Below, piece after piece: positions 44,738-56,970 of a stretch of 64,000 nt of DNA (positions within the stretch are counted from its first letter, which is position 1; each line of letters opens with the position of its first letter). Source of the DNA: Candidatus Binatia bacterium (GTDB lineage Bacteria > Desulfobacterota > Binatia > HRBIN30); contig JAKLJW010000001.1 in assembly GCA_023150935.1 (NCBI GenBank), forward strand, positions 391,877-455,876, read 5' to 3'. Position numbers and translations under genes: made by a program. The notes below the pieces were generated by a model. The model saw only the letters and a list, made by a program, of their open reading frames with translations. It searched no databases and had not been told where the DNA came from.

Positions 44738-44854
44738 GAGGGCACTCGGATACCACGCGATCGTGACTTGAACGAGGGGTCGACCGATAGAGCGAAAGCA
44801 GCTACTTTCGCGTCGCGGCGCGCAAGTGGCAAGCGCCCGGCGAAAGGAGATCAT

Positions 44855-45448
44855 GTGGAGACGACGAGATTGACCATGGCTATCGCCGCCGGGGCTCTGC
44901 TGGTGGCGGGGACGCCGGCTGCTGGGATGGCCGCGGGACCCGGAATCAAGCTTAGCGCGATCAATGCCTCGCCCGGACAGGAAGTGGAATTAACGGCGAC
45001 GCTGGTTGCCGCGGGCGGCAAGATCGCCGGCACACAGAACGACTTCAGCGTCAAACCGCCGCAAATAAGCGTCAAACGCAAAGCCAACGGCAAGCCGGAT
45101 TGCACGGTGAACCCGAGCATCAACAAGTCGGCTTCCACCTTCGTATTTCGTCCGGCCAACTGCGGCGGCGATGCCTGCAACACGGTGCGGGTGCTGGTGT
45201 TCTCGACCGAGGACGTGGGCACGATTCCCGACGGTTCGGTACTCTACACTTGTAAGCTTCAGCTGGCGGCTGGCGCTCCGGCTGGCACGGTGCCGATCGA
45301 GCTCAGCGGCACGATTCTGAGCGACGCAACCGGTGTACGCGTGTGCGGCTCGGCGGACAAGGATACCCCATGCAAGGGCAACGTAAACGGTAAACTGACC
45401 GTTACCAAGAAGGATAAAGGCGGCGCCAGGGGTAAGAAGAGGAAGTAG
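44855..45448 (+). CDS. Secreted cohesin-like domain protein
   Basis: This 197-residue protein starts at a GTG five bases after AAGGAG. The signal peptide (MAIAAGALLVAGTPAAG) is followed by one cohesin-like beta domain: ASPGQEVELTATLVAAGGK; PDCTVNPSINK; FVFRPANCGGDAC; VGTIPDGSVLYTCKLQL; SGTILSDATG. The tail is very Lys/Gly-rich. The domain is plainly related to that in the beta-helix protein at 9589. The Lys-rich tail could interact with surface polymers. Confidence 0.75.
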   Translation: METTRLTMAIAAGALLVAGTPAAGMAAGPGIKLSAINASPGQEVELTATLVAAGGKIAGTQNDFSVKPPQISVKRKANGKPDCTVNPSINKSASTFVFRPANCGGDACNTVRVLVFSTEDVGTIPDGSVLYTCKLQLAAGAPAGTVPIELSGTILSDATGVRVCGSADKDTPCKGNVNGKLTVTKKDKGGARGKKRK

Positions 45449-45562
45449 TTGGATCGAACTCGCGATCGAGGGTATCGACGCGACACGGTGCGGGTAACGC
45501 CCGTCACGATGGCAGGGGCACGACGAAAGAGTGGGCTACCGCATCCGCGAGAAGGTGATCTC

Positions 45563-47176
<1,614 letters not shown>

Positions 47177-47215
47177 TGGGTGCTCAATCCCTCAATCCCC
47201 TCACGACCCAGGCCC

Positions 47216-48469
47216 TCAAGCCCTCAGGCCCTCAAGCGGTATCGCTCCCTGCCACGCTGACTCGCTTCCGCTGACTGTGGTTGGCTGGGGTGGGGGCGGC
47301 GTTGGGATGCGGACCGTGACCGTGGTGCCCACGCCAAGGTCGCTGGTCAGCTCGACAGTTCCACCGTGTGCTTCGGCGACCGCCTTCACGATGAACAACC
47401 CGAGGCCATTGCCGTGGATGTGGTTGCTCTCTGCGCGCCTCCGATAGCGTTCGAACAAGGGGGTCAACTCGGTTTCGGGTATGCCCGGCCCGTTATCTGA
47501 GACGGCGAGGGTGACCTCGCCATCGCCCGCTTGCGTGCGAACGGTGACCGTGCCCCCGGGGGGCGTGTACTTGATGCCGTTGTCGAGCAGGTTGGACACC
47601 ACGCGTTCGATTTGCAGGGCATCGACCGGCGCACTGGGCAGCGCCGGATCGGGTTCGAAGTGCAGGGTGATGCCTTTGATCTCGGCGGCACTGCGTGCCA
47701 GCGCGAGGGCATCTTCGACGACGTCACGCAGGTCGGTCATGCTACGGTTTACATCCAGCCGGCCGGCCTCGATGCGCGCCACGTCGAGCAAATTGCCGGA
47801 GAGCTGCAGGACGCGTCGCACATTGGCGTGAATGCGCCTCACCAATCCGGCCTGATCGCCGGTCAGCGGGCCGGCATTGCCATCGAGCAACAGGTTGGCG
47901 AGCGACTGGATGATGCTCAGCGGGTTCTTGATGTCGTGCGTCACGGCCGACAATGCTTCGGTTGCCAGGCGCTTACGTTCCCGTGCCTTCTCCTTGCGGT
48001 CGCGGCTGCGGACCAGCTTCGCTTCGAAGCCGAAGAAGAGGGCGACGACGAAGAGAAATGGAATGCGCAGCATGTACTTCCCGTCGAGCACCTCCCCGGC
48101 CCCCAGAAAGTGCGACAGGGTGGAGAGGTGGACCAGGCCGATGAGGGCCGCCGCGCCCACGACCAGCTCGACCCGCTCGGTCAGGGCCCCGATGAAGATC
48201 ACCAGAAAGAACACCGGGAAGAAATCGACCGACGTGCCATCGGTGAGACTGAGTCCGACGGCGAGGGCGGCGATGTCGAACAATACGATGCCGGCGTCGA
48301 ACCAGCGCCGTCCGCGCCAGCGATTGAAGTACTTCGAGAGCAGTAGGTTGGAGGCCAAGTAGGCGGCGATGAACAGGGCAATCGCGGGCGGTGTGGCCGC
48401 GCTGTCGCTGCTGAACAAGAGCAGATACGACGTCGCGATGATCAGGACCCAACGCAGTAGTACCAACAT
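47216..48469 (-). CDS. Membrane sensor histidine kinase
   Basis: This 417-residue protein has about six membrane segments in residues 1-150 (starting MLVLLRWVLIIATSYLLLFS) and no periplasmic sensor domain. HisKA follows, with the phosphorylated His178 in AVTHDIKNPLSII, then HATPase with NLLDNGIKYTPPGG, VSDNGPGIPE and GNGLGLFIVKAVAEAHGG. The ATG at 48469 lies after GGAGA; upstream in-frame codons look non-coding. No response regulator is adjacent, so it is an orphan kinase. The last codons fall in simple CCCTCAAG repeats. Confidence 0.9.
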   Translation of the reverse strand: MLVLLRWVLIIATSYLLLFSSDSAATPPAIALFIAAYLASNLLLSKYFNRWRGRRWFDAGIVLFDIAALAVGLSLTDGTSVDFFPVFFLVIFIGALTERVELVVGAAALIGLVHLSTLSHFLGAGEVLDGKYMLRIPFLFVVALFFGFEAKLVRSRDRKEKARERKRLATEALSAVTHDIKNPLSIIQSLANLLLDGNAGPLTGDQAGLVRRIHANVRRVLQLSGNLLDVARIEAGRLDVNRSMTDLRDVVEDALALARSAAEIKGITLHFEPDPALPSAPVDALQIERVVSNLLDNGIKYTPPGGTVTVRTQAGDGEVTLAVSDNGPGIPETELTPLFERYRRRAESNHIHGNGLGLFIVKAVAEAHGGTVELTSDLGVGTTVTVRIPTPPPPQPTTVSGSESAWQGAIPLEGLRA

Positions 48470-48842
48470 GTGACTCTCTCCCAACCCCACCCCACGGTTC
48501 CGCATGCCGGCGAAGTCTGCAGGATCCATACCACTTGCGCTTCTCTTCGCGTTTTGACTTCGTAGCCAACCCGCAGGTCTGCGATGCGGCCCTGTGCCCG
48601 CACTTTTTCGCCGATCCGGTCCTTCGCCACAGCCTGGAGAAGTGGCCTTCCGGGGAGCGATTTCGCCCCGGGCAGCCCTCCAACACGCTGAACTTGCTGT
48701 GTAAGCTCGCAAGCAGTCGCGAAGAGAGCGTTGCTAAGCTGCCAGCGTTAGTCGCTTAGCGGTCTGGCAATTTCGTGACGTCCGTCGGGCAGTCTCAAGG
48801 TCGAGCCGCGAGTTCGAGGTTGCCCGTTTGGAAACGCGGACT
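48470..48842. other. 373 bp divergent spacer
   Basis: The spacer lies between the sensor kinase and GNAT genes. I see no convincing gene. A 7 bp inverted repeat GCTAAGC/GCTTAGC lies at 48733-48760 and could form a hairpin or bind a regulator. Confidence 0.5.
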
Positions 48843-49535
48843 ATGCTGCGCATCACAGTGATCGCAGCGGGCCATTCGGGAGCCACCGGTTGCGCGGTCG
48901 GGGTGCCGGCGCAGGTCGAGTCGGCGGGCGTGTGCGTCGATGCCCTTCGGTGGGCGGACGAGCGTGCGGTGGCTGGCGTCTTGGCGCGGGCATTCATTGA
49001 CGACCCACTTGTTGTGGCCATTTGCCGTGGAGCGCCAGCGCGGCGCCTGCGACGATTGTGGTGGAGCTTTCGGATTGCGGTGCGCAGCCACTGCCTGGCG
49101 GGTCAGCCGGCGTGGACGATCGTCGATGCTGCCGGTGTGCCCCTTGCAGTGGCACTCGTGATCCGTCCGCCTGTACCGTCCGCCCCGGTAGCCGACGGTT
49201 GGTTTGCGCTCTGGGGATCGTTGCGTGTGGGGCCGGGGACGACAAGACGCAGCCTGCTGGCGGCGCACGCCATTCGCCGGCACGAGCCGCTGGGGCAGTT
49301 CACCTATCTCCGGACCCTGGCGGTCGATCCGGCCTGGCAGCGTCGAGGATTGGGGTCGAGGCTGGTGCGGCAGGTGCAGCGCGCGAGCGCGCCGCAGCTA
49401 CCGCTATATCTCGAAACCTCGCGGGCCGAGAACGTTGGATTCTATCGCCGGTTGGGGTTCGAGCTTGCGGGCGAATTCACCTGCCTCGGCGTTCGGCTCT
49501 GGCGCCTGTTGCGCGCGCCGGCGGGGGCAACGTAG
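48843..49535 (+). CDS. GNAT family N-acetyltransferase
   Basis: This protein of about 230 residues has the acetyl-CoA-binding motif LRTLAVDPAWQRRGLGSRLV and the following YLETSRAENVGFYRRLGFEL, as in GNAT proteins with an extended N-terminal part (ADERAVAGVLARAFIDDPLV). The acceptor is unknown. The ATG at 48843 is chosen; a TTG at 48828 is an alternative. Confidence 0.86.
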   Translation: MLRITVIAAGHSGATGCAVGVPAQVESAGVCVDALRWADERAVAGVLARAFIDDPLVVAICRGAPARRLRRLWWSFRIAVRSHCLAGQPAWTIVDAAGVPLAVALVIRPPVPSAPVADGWFALWGSLRVGPGTTRRSLLAAHAIRRHEPLGQFTYLRTLAVDPAWQRRGLGSRLVRQVQRASAPQLPLYLETSRAENVGFYRRLGFELAGEFTCLGVRLWRLLRAPAGAT

Positions 49536-49887
49536 CGCGCTTGCATCGGTTCGGCTGAGTAGGGACTTGCCGTGGTGCGCCGCCGCGGGGGTGCCGGCGA
49601 CCAGCGCCAGACATCGAGCGCCAAGAAAGTGTCTTACCTGACTTCGCCGGTGAACGTGCGGCGCTGCCGAGCGAGTCGCAAGGCAACACGGGCGAATGCC
49701 ATGTTATGTGGGCTTGGTGGCGCGCCACTTGCTTTGGCGAGTGAGCGCGTGCTCATTTGCCGGGCGGTGGGGGGCGGTTGGTGATAGCGGGGTAGGGGTG
49801 TCAGTGTACGCTGGCGGGCCGGTTGGCCCGTGGCGTGCCGACGGTGGCGAGCGGCGCGGTTTGCACGCTGCGCGCGAGGCAGTGCCG
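49536..49887. other. 352 bp spacer without recognisable gene
   Basis: The frames here are open but lack any protein-like pattern; nothing functional is seen apart from the leader of the following glycosyltransferase. Confidence 0.5.
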
Positions 49888-50913
49888 ATGGCTATGACAT
49901 CTCCCACTCCGGCTGTTTCTGTGGTCGTTATCGGACGCAACGAAGGCGCGCGCCTGCTGCGTTGTGTCGAGTCGGTGAGACAAATGGTGCCGCCCCCCGG
50001 CGGAAGACTGATCGAGTTGATCTATGTCGACTGCGCGTCCACGGACGGCAGCGCCGAGCGTGCGGCCGCCCTTGGCGCACGGGTGGTGCGGGTGCGGAGG
50101 GAGCAGGCCTCGATGGCGTCGGCTCGCAACGCCGGGTGGCGCACGGCGATGGGACCCTTCGTCTTGTTTATCCATGGGAACAGGATCCTCGATCCCAGTT
50201 TTGTGGCCGGATCGCTGCCCGCGTTCGAGGATCCGCGGGTGGCGGTGGTCTGGGGCTGTCGGCGGGAGAAAGATCCCGGCGGATCGCTGTGCGATCGGGT
50301 TCTTGACTTCAACGATTTCTGCGCCACCGGGCTGTCGGAGTTCTGTGGCGGTGAGGCGCTTGTGCGCGCCACGGTGCTCGAAATGGTTGGCGGGTACGAC
50401 GACACCATGAGCGCCGGCGAGCAATGGGAGACATGCCGGCGTATCCTTGCGCAGGGCTATCGGATCCTTCGCGTGGACAGGGTGATGACCGTGGGCGATA
50501 CGGGCACCGGCGGCTGGTGGCGGTATTGGCGACGCGCTGTTTACGCCGGGTACGGGTGGGCGGAGGTTGCGGAGCGCCGCCACGATGTCGGCGATCGGTC
50601 TTGGGATCGGAAGCTGCGGCGGAACCGGCTTCACGCGACCGCCCTCATCGGGGTGCCGGCCGTCGGAACGGCGCTGTCGCTCGCGGTCGGTGGCTGGGCG
50701 CCGATGGCCGCCGCGGCGTTCGTTCTGGCCGCCGCGGTTGGGCACACGGCGATGATGGCCGGGTGGAACGCTGCGGATTTCAGAACCCGGCTCCTCTACG
50801 GCTTGCACTTGAACTTGCAGCAGGTACCGCTGCTCGTCGGACAGATCGAGTACTACTGGAATCGAGGCGCGCGGGGACGGCGGCTCGTCGAACAAGGGCA
50901 GCCGGTGCGATGA
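49888..50913 (+). CDS. GT2 family glycosyltransferase
   Basis: This 341-residue protein has a GT-A fold start (PAVSVVVIGRNEGARLLRCV), the donor-binding region VDCASTDGSAERAA, a FVLFIHGNRILDP loop in place of the more usual DxD, GGYDDTMSAGEQWE, and C-terminal hydrophobic segments (TALSLAVGGWAP..., HTAMMAG). It is a membrane-associated glycosyltransferase, perhaps for surface polysaccharide, which fits the dTDP-sugar gene downstream. Confidence 0.82.
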   Translation: MAMTSPTPAVSVVVIGRNEGARLLRCVESVRQMVPPPGGRLIELIYVDCASTDGSAERAAALGARVVRVRREQASMASARNAGWRTAMGPFVLFIHGNRILDPSFVAGSLPAFEDPRVAVVWGCRREKDPGGSLCDRVLDFNDFCATGLSEFCGGEALVRATVLEMVGGYDDTMSAGEQWETCRRILAQGYRILRVDRVMTVGDTGTGGWWRYWRRAVYAGYGWAEVAERRHDVGDRSWDRKLRRNRLHATALIGVPAVGTALSLAVGGWAPMAAAAFVLAAAVGHTAMMAGWNAADFRTRLLYGLHLNLQQVPLLVGQIEYYWNRGARGRRLVEQGQPVR

Positions 50914-51117
50914 GGTTCCGCACCCGCCCCCGATCGCCCGGCGCCAGGTTTGGTTGCTGCCTTGGGTGTCCGGCGTTGTGCTATCATCCGCGACGTGCGA
51001 GGCGTTAACTTTTTTGAGATGGCGTTGCCGCCGACGCGCTTCCGTGTGGGTCTGTTGAGTGAGGCGAGCCATGCGGTTCGCATGAGTGGCGTGGCGTAGC
51101 GACGGAGGAGGCGAGCC

Positions 51118-52230
51118 GTGACGCCGTTGCAGCAGAGCGATGTGGTGCTGGTGACGGGTGGAGCCGGATTCATCGGCTCGAACTTTGTTCGCCTGCTTCT
51201 GGCTCGCACCCCGGTGCGAGTGGTGGTCGTGGACAAGCTCACCTATGCCGGAAACCTGCGCAGCCTCGCGGACGTCGCGGCCGACGTGCAGTTCACGTTT
51301 ATCGAGGCGGACATTGCCGACCGTGCTGCAATGGACGGCGTGTTTGTGGAGTACCGGCCGCGGTGGGTGGTGAACTTCGCGGCTGAGAGCCACGTCGATC
51401 GGTCGATCGACGGGCCGCGGGCGTTTGTGTGCACGAACATCGTTGGAACCTTCGAGTTGCTCGACGCGGCGCGTCTGTTTCTGGCGGCTTGCGATGACCG
51501 AGCGCGCGAGGACTTTCGCTTCTTGCACGTCTCGACCGACGAGGTCTACGGCACACTCGGAGCGACGGGCTCGTTCTCGGAAACTACCCCATACGCTCCG
51601 AACTCGCCGTACGCGGCTTCCAAGGCCGCTGCAGACCACCTCGTGCGCGCCTACCGCGAGACCTTCAGCCTGCCCGCGCTGATCACCAATTGCTCCAATA
51701 ACTACGGTCCGTATCAGTTCCCCGAGAAGTTGATTCCCCTGACGATCTTGAATGCGCTCGAAGGCAAGCCGCTGCCGATTTACGGCGACGGGCTCAACGT
51801 GCGCGACTGGCTCTATGTCGAAGATCATTGCGAGGGAATCCTCTGCGTGCTCGAGCGCGGTCGGCCGGGCGAGAAGTACAATATCGGCGGGGAGAACGAG
51901 CGAACCAATCTGGAAGTCGTGGACGCCATCTGCGATGCGATCGAGGCGATCGCCCCGGCGGCGCGCAACGACGCCCTGGCGGCCCGCGGGGTACGCACGT
52001 ACCGGGAGCTGAAGACCTTCGTGCCTGATCGGCCGGGTCACGACCGGCGCTACGCGATCGACGCGACGAAGATCCGGGTCGAGCTCGGTTGGGCGCCTCG
52101 TCACGCGTTCGAGTCTGGCATCGGACACACGGTGCGCTGGTACCTGGAGAACCGCGGCTGGTGCGCATCCGTACAGGCGGGTGTCTACGAACGCGAGCGC
52201 CTGGGCCTGGCCAGCGAGCGCCGCGGGTAG
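51118..52230 (+). CDS. rfbB: dTDP-glucose 4,6-dehydratase
   Basis: This 370-residue short-chain dehydrogenase has the NAD-binding motif [39 protein letters not shown], the catalytic region STDEVYG with Thr-Asp-Glu, and YxxxK in [12 protein letters not shown]. It converts dTDP-glucose to dTDP-4-keto-6-deoxyglucose for rhamnose or other deoxysugars. GGAGGAG precedes the GTG start at 51118. RfbA, C and D are not in the window. A C-terminal extension of about 30 residues is present. Confidence 0.95.
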   Translation: MTPLQQSDVVLVTGGAGFIGSNFVRLLLARTPVRVVVVDKLTYAGNLRSLADVAADVQFTFIEADIADRAAMDGVFVEYRPRWVVNFAAESHVDRSIDGPRAFVCTNIVGTFELLDAARLFLAACDDRAREDFRFLHVSTDEVYGTLGATGSFSETTPYAPNSPYAASKAAADHLVRAYRETFSLPALITNCSNNYGPYQFPEKLIPLTILNALEGKPLPIYGDGLNVRDWLYVEDHCEGILCVLERGRPGEKYNIGGENERTNLEVVDAICDAIEAIAPAARNDALAARGVRTYRELKTFVPDRPGHDRRYAIDATKIRVELGWAPRHAFESGIGHTVRWYLENRGWCASVQAGVYERERLGLASERRG

Positions 52231-52250
52231 CAGGCGATAGGGGTGACGAT

Positions 52251-54401
52251 ATGACTGCCGTTGCCGCGCCGGACGGACGCGACCGCCGCCTGCTCGATTT
52301 CATCGACACCGAGTTCAGAGTGCTTTCGGGGCACCCTTTGCCGCTCGGGGTCAGTGAAACCCATCGCGGGCTCAACTTCGCGGTGTTCTCGCGTCACGCC
52401 ACGGCCGTGTGGTTGGTGCTGTTTGCGCCTCGCGAAGCCGAGCCACTGGTCGAGTTGGCGCTCGATCCCGTGTTTCACCGTACCGGTCATGTCTGGCACA
52501 TGGAGGTCGCCGGTTTGAAGAAGGTGACGCGCTATGGGTGGCGGGCCGATCGCGAGCCGATTGCGCAAGACGGGTTCCATCGCTTCGACAAGTCCAGGGT
52601 GCTGATCGACCCGTACGCGAAGGCGTTGACTGGCGGACACCAATGGGGAGTTGTCCACGTACGGGATTCACCGGGCGGCGACGACGACTACCGCGGGCGG
52701 CGCTCGGTATTCACGAACGAGCCGTTCGATTGGGAAATCACTCGACCGCCTCGCATCCCGCTACCGGACAAGATCATATACGAGACGCACGTTCGTGGTT
52801 TCACGGTCGATCCCTCGTCGGGCGTCGAGCATCGCGGAACCTATCGCGGCATCATCGAGAAGCTACCCTATCTGCGGGAACTGGGAATCACGACCATCGA
52901 GCTGTTGCCGGTGTACGAGTTCGACGAAAACGCCAATCGCCGGTGCAACCCGCTCACCGGCGAGGCGTTGAGGAATTACTGGGGCTACGACCCGATCGGA
53001 TTCTTTGCGCCCAAGGCGTCGTATGCCGTTGCCGGAACCAACGGGCATCAGGTGTACGAGTTCAAGGAGTTGGTTCGCGAGTGCCATCGAGCCGGGATCG
53101 AGGTGTTTCTCGACGTGGTGTTCAATCATACGGGCGAGGGGACGGACCCAAACCTGACCTCGAGCTTTCGAGGGCTCGACAACAACGTTTACTACATTCT
53201 CGATCCGGTGACCGGGGCCTATCGGGATTACTCCGGCTGCGGAAACACGATGAACTGCAACGATCCGGTCGTGCGCGATCTGATCCTGGACGCTCTGCGC
53301 TACTGGGTGTCGGAGTTGCACGTCGACGGGTTCCGCTTCGATCTCGCGTCGATTCTCGGACGCGGGCCGCAGGGCGAGGTGCTGGCGCAGCCGCCGCTCT
53401 TGGAGCGCATTGCCGCCGACCCGGTGCTGGCCGACGCGATGCTGATTGCGGAGGCGTGGGACGCCGCGGGACTTTATCAGGTGGGGAGTTTTCCCGCCTG
53501 GGGGCGTTGGGCGGAATGGAATGGGCCGTTCCGGGACGACGTGAGGCGGTTCGTTCGGGGCGATCCCGGCTTGACCGGGCAGCTCGCTACCCGCCTGGCC
53601 GGCAGTGCGGACCTCTTCCAGGGTTCGGGGCGCCGGCCCTGTCATTCCATCAATTTCGTGACGGCGCACGACGGCTTCACGCTCGCCGATCTCGTCGCGT
53701 ACAACGAGAAGCGCAATCAGGCCAACGGCGAGGACAACCGCGACGGCTCACCGGCGAACTTCAGTTGGAACTGCGGGGTGGAAGGGCCGACGGCAGATCT
53801 TGCGGTCAACGCCTTGCGCGCCCGTCAAACGCGCAACTTCTTCACCCTGCTCATGCTGTCTCAGGGGACACCGATGTTCGTCGCCGGAGACGAAATCGGG
53901 CGCACCCAGATGGGCAACAACAACGCCTATTGCCAGGACAACGGGACAAGTTGGTTTGACTGGCAACTTCTCGACCGCAACGCCGACCTGTTCCGGTTTG
54001 TCAGATTACTGATCGCCTTCCGCCGGGCTCATCCGGTACTCAGGCGAACTGAGTTCTTGCGTGGTCAGGGGACGACGGAGCACCCGCAGCCAGACGTAAC
54101 GTGGCACGGGGTCCGGTTGTCGCAGCCGGACTGGGGGACGGCGTCGCGCGCCCTGGCCATGCACCTGGCGGGAGTACACGCGCCGCAACCCGACTGCGAC
54201 ATATATCTGGCGGCAAACGCCTGGAACCAGCCCCTGGAATTCGAGATACCGCGGCCGCCGCCGCACCAGCGCTGGATGCGACTCGTGGATACTGGCCGCC
54301 GCAGCCCGGAGGACATCTTCGAGGATGGGCGCGAACCGGCGGTGAATGGCCGGCTTGCTCGCGTCGGCCCGTACTCGTGCATCGTGTTACGGAGCCGCTG
54401 A
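52251..54401 (+). CDS. glgX: Glycogen debranching enzyme GlgX (GH13)
   Basis: This 716-residue protein has an N-terminal CBM48-like region (ETHRGLNFAVFSRHATAVWL). It continues with the GH13 barrel motifs DVVFNHTGEG, VDGFRFDLAS (Asp nucleophile), LIAEAWDAAG (Glu acid) and FVTAHDGFTL, and a C-terminal beta domain. It hydrolyses alpha-1,6 branches in glycogen. The ATG at 52251 follows an AGGGGTG site. It is 20 bases behind rfbB and followed by glycogen phosphorylase, so carbohydrate mobilisation genes are grouped here. Confidence 0.94.
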   Translation: MTAVAAPDGRDRRLLDFIDTEFRVLSGHPLPLGVSETHRGLNFAVFSRHATAVWLVLFAPREAEPLVELALDPVFHRTGHVWHMEVAGLKKVTRYGWRADREPIAQDGFHRFDKSRVLIDPYAKALTGGHQWGVVHVRDSPGGDDDYRGRRSVFTNEPFDWEITRPPRIPLPDKIIYETHVRGFTVDPSSGVEHRGTYRGIIEKLPYLRELGITTIELLPVYEFDENANRRCNPLTGEALRNYWGYDPIGFFAPKASYAVAGTNGHQVYEFKELVRECHRAGIEVFLDVVFNHTGEGTDPNLTSSFRGLDNNVYYILDPVTGAYRDYSGCGNTMNCNDPVVRDLILDALRYWVSELHVDGFRFDLASILGRGPQGEVLAQPPLLERIAADPVLADAMLIAEAWDAAGLYQVGSFPAWGRWAEWNGPFRDDVRRFVRGDPGLTGQLATRLAGSADLFQGSGRRPCHSINFVTAHDGFTLADLVAYNEKRNQANGEDNRDGSPANFSWNCGVEGPTADLAVNALRARQTRNFFTLLMLSQGTPMFVAGDEIGRTQMGNNNAYCQDNGTSWFDWQLLDRNADLFRFVRLLIAFRRAHPVLRRTEFLRGQGTTEHPQPDVTWHGVRLSQPDWGTASRALAMHLAGVHAPQPDCDIYLAANAWNQPLEFEIPRPPPHQRWMRLVDTGRRSPEDIFEDGREPAVNGRLARVGPYSCIVLRSR

Positions 54402-54485
54402 GCGAAAGCGCATGACAACGGCGAGCCCCGATATGGTCGACCTTTCGGCGCCCGGTTGCCGGTTCGGGTCAGAGGAGGCGACGAC

Positions 54486-56939
54486 ATGGAAACAGGTCGG
54501 CTCAACGAACTGACGCTGGTCGGCGGCGAGTTCCAGAACTCGTTGCAGCGTCACGTGCGGTATTCGCTGGCGCGCGACCGCCGGCAACTCGGTGCCCACG
54601 ACTGGTTCCGGGCCGTATCGTTGGCGGTGCGCGACTGGCTGGTCGACCGTATGCTGGAGACCGAGGCGCGTTACCACAAGGCCGATGCCAAGCGCGTGTA
54701 TTACCTGTCGCTGGAATTCTTGACCGGGCGCTCCCTGGGCAACAACTTGATCAATCTGGGCCTCGAGGACGTTTGTCGGAGCATCCTGGCGGAGGAAGGC
54801 GTCAAGTTGGATGACGTGCTCGAAAGCGAGTACGACGCCGCGTTGGGCAACGGCGGCCTGGGGCGATTAGCCGCCTGCTTCCTGGATTCCCTGGCAACCC
54901 TCGGCATGCCCGGGTTCGGGTATGGAATCAATTACGAGTACGGCTTGTTCCGCCAGGAGATCAGCAACGGTTATCAACGGGAGAAGCCCGATTACTGGCT
55001 GCGCGAGACCTCCCCCTGGCTGATCGAACGGCCCGACGAGTCGGTGGCCATTCCGGTCTACGGTCGGATCGAGCATGGTCAGGATCGGCAGGGCAATTAC
55101 AACCCGATGTGGATGGATTGGCGCGTCCTCGTGGGCGTGCCGCACGACATGCCGATCGCGGGCTACCTCGGTCAGACGGTGAATGTGTTGCGTCTTTACT
55201 CGGCCCGTTCGTCGGACGAGTTCGACATGCAGATCTTCAACACCGGCGATTACGTCCGTGCGGCGGAGGAACAGTTGCGATCGGAGACGATCTCGAAGGT
55301 ACTGTATCCCTCGGACGTCGCTACGGCGGGCAAGGAGTTGCGGCTCAAGCAGGAATACTTCTTCGTTGCCTGTGCGATTCGCGACATCCTTCGCCGCTAT
55401 CAGGAGACACACGACACGCTGGAAGCGTTGCCCGACAAGGTCGCGATACAACTCAACGACACGCATCCAGCCCTGGCGGTCGCCGAACTCATGCGAGTTC
55501 TCCACGACGAACACGACGTACCATGGGAACGGGCGTGGGACATGACGACGGCCATCCTTGGCTACACCAACCACACCCTGCTCCCCGAAGCGCTCGAGCG
55601 TTGGCCGGTGGCGCTGTTCGAGTACGTGCTGCCGCGCCACTTGCAGATCATCCGGGAAATCGATGCCCGCTTACTGCGCCGCGCCGCGGCGGTGTGGCCG
55701 CACGATACGGATCGCCTGCGCCGGATCGCGATCATCGAAGAAGGGCACGAGCCTCAGGTTCGCATGGCTCACCTGGCGATCGCCGGCAGCCACTCGATCA
55801 ACGGCGTGTCGGCACTCCACTCCGAACTGGTGAAAACCAACCTGGTGCCCGACTTCCACGCGTTGTGGCCTGAACGCTTCAATAACAAGACAAATGGGGT
55901 GACCCAGCGGCGCTGGTTGCTGAGAGCCAACCCCGGGCTGGCGCGACTGGTGACCGAAGCCATCGGCAATCGCTGGATCACCGACCTCGAACGGGTGCGG
56001 GATCTGGAGCCGTACGCCGATGACGCCGAGTTCTGTGAGCGCTTCCGCGCGGTCAAGCACGTCAACAAAGAGCGTTTGGCGACGGTAATCAAGGAGACGA
56101 CGCGCCTGATGGTCGATCCGGCGACGTTGTTCGATGTCCAGGCCAAGCGCATCCACGAGTACAAGCGCCAGTTGCTGGCCGCGATGGGAGTGGTTCACGA
56201 GTATCTCCGCCTGATCGAAGACGGGGTCGAGCCGCTAACCCCGCGCACCTACATCTTTGCGGGTAAGGCGGCGCCCGGATACTGGGCGGCCAAGCAGATC
56301 ATCAAACTGCTGAACAACCTTGGCCTCATCGTCAACAACGATCCACGGGTGCGCGGCCTGATCAAGGTCGTGTTCGTGCCCGACTACCGCGTCTCGCTGG
56401 CCGTGAAGATCTTGCCGGCGGCGGACCTTAGCGAGCAGATCTCGACTGCCGGTACCGAAGCGTCGGGGACCGGCAACATGAAACTCGCGATGAACGGCGC
56501 ACTCACCATCGGCACTCTCGACGGTGCCAATATCGAGATTCGGGAGGAAGTGGGTGGGGAGAACTTCTTTCTGTTCGGACTGACCGCGGCGGAGATTACC
56601 CAACTGCGACCCAACTATAATCCGCGCGGCTACTACGACCGCGACCGCGACCTGCGGCGCGTGGTCGACGCGTTTGCGTCCGATCGGTTCTGCCCGCAAG
56701 AGCCGGGGTTATTTCGGTGGATCCACGACATGCTGCTGGGTCAGGACCAGTATTTCTACATGGCCGACTTCCGGTCCTACATCGACACGCAAAAGCGAGT
56801 GGCCGAGGAGTTCGCCCGCGGGGCGGGTTGGACGCGCAAAGCGGTGCTCAACGTTGCGCGGATGGGCAAGTTCTCCAGCGATCGTGCCATCGAAGAGTAC
56901 GCGCGCGATATCTGGAGTGTGCGCGCCGTGCTGCCGTGA
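54486..56939 (+). CDS. glgP: Glycogen/alpha-glucan phosphorylase
   Basis: This 817-residue protein has YYLSLEFLTGRSLGNNLINL, ALGNGGLGRLAACFLDS, and NDTHPALAVAELMR. It also has the pyridoxal-phosphate lysine region with GTGNMKLAMNGAL (about residue 660), then TIGTLDGANIEI. It releases glucose-1-phosphate from alpha-1,4-glucan and works together with GlgX. ATG 54486 follows AGAGGAGG by seven bases. Confidence 0.96.
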   Translation: METGRLNELTLVGGEFQNSLQRHVRYSLARDRRQLGAHDWFRAVSLAVRDWLVDRMLETEARYHKADAKRVYYLSLEFLTGRSLGNNLINLGLEDVCRSILAEEGVKLDDVLESEYDAALGNGGLGRLAACFLDSLATLGMPGFGYGINYEYGLFRQEISNGYQREKPDYWLRETSPWLIERPDESVAIPVYGRIEHGQDRQGNYNPMWMDWRVLVGVPHDMPIAGYLGQTVNVLRLYSARSSDEFDMQIFNTGDYVRAAEEQLRSETISKVLYPSDVATAGKELRLKQEYFFVACAIRDILRRYQETHDTLEALPDKVAIQLNDTHPALAVAELMRVLHDEHDVPWERAWDMTTAILGYTNHTLLPEALERWPVALFEYVLPRHLQIIREIDARLLRRAAAVWPHDTDRLRRIAIIEEGHEPQVRMAHLAIAGSHSINGVSALHSELVKTNLVPDFHALWPERFNNKTNGVTQRRWLLRANPGLARLVTEAIGNRWITDLERVRDLEPYADDAEFCERFRAVKHVNKERLATVIKETTRLMVDPATLFDVQAKRIHEYKRQLLAAMGVVHEYLRLIEDGVEPLTPRTYIFAGKAAPGYWAAKQIIKLLNNLGLIVNNDPRVRGLIKVVFVPDYRVSLAVKILPAADLSEQISTAGTEASGTGNMKLAMNGALTIGTLDGANIEIREEVGGENFFLFGLTAAEITQLRPNYNPRGYYDRDRDLRRVVDAFASDRFCPQEPGLFRWIHDMLLGQDQYFYMADFRSYIDTQKRVAEEFARGAGWTRKAVLNVARMGKFSSDRAIEEYARDIWSVRAVLP

Positions 56940-56970
56940 CGGGCGGGGCGAGGGGGCGCGGTCGGAACGT

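Noticed and set aside
47177..47236. The CCCTCAA(G/T) run as a terminator or protein-binding array
   Set aside because: It is a short simple repeat with no hairpin and overlaps the last codons of the sensor kinase.
48535..48759. A 74-residue gene in the kinase/GNAT spacer
   Set aside because: It has no ribosome site or recognisable pattern, and it contains the inverted repeat at its end.
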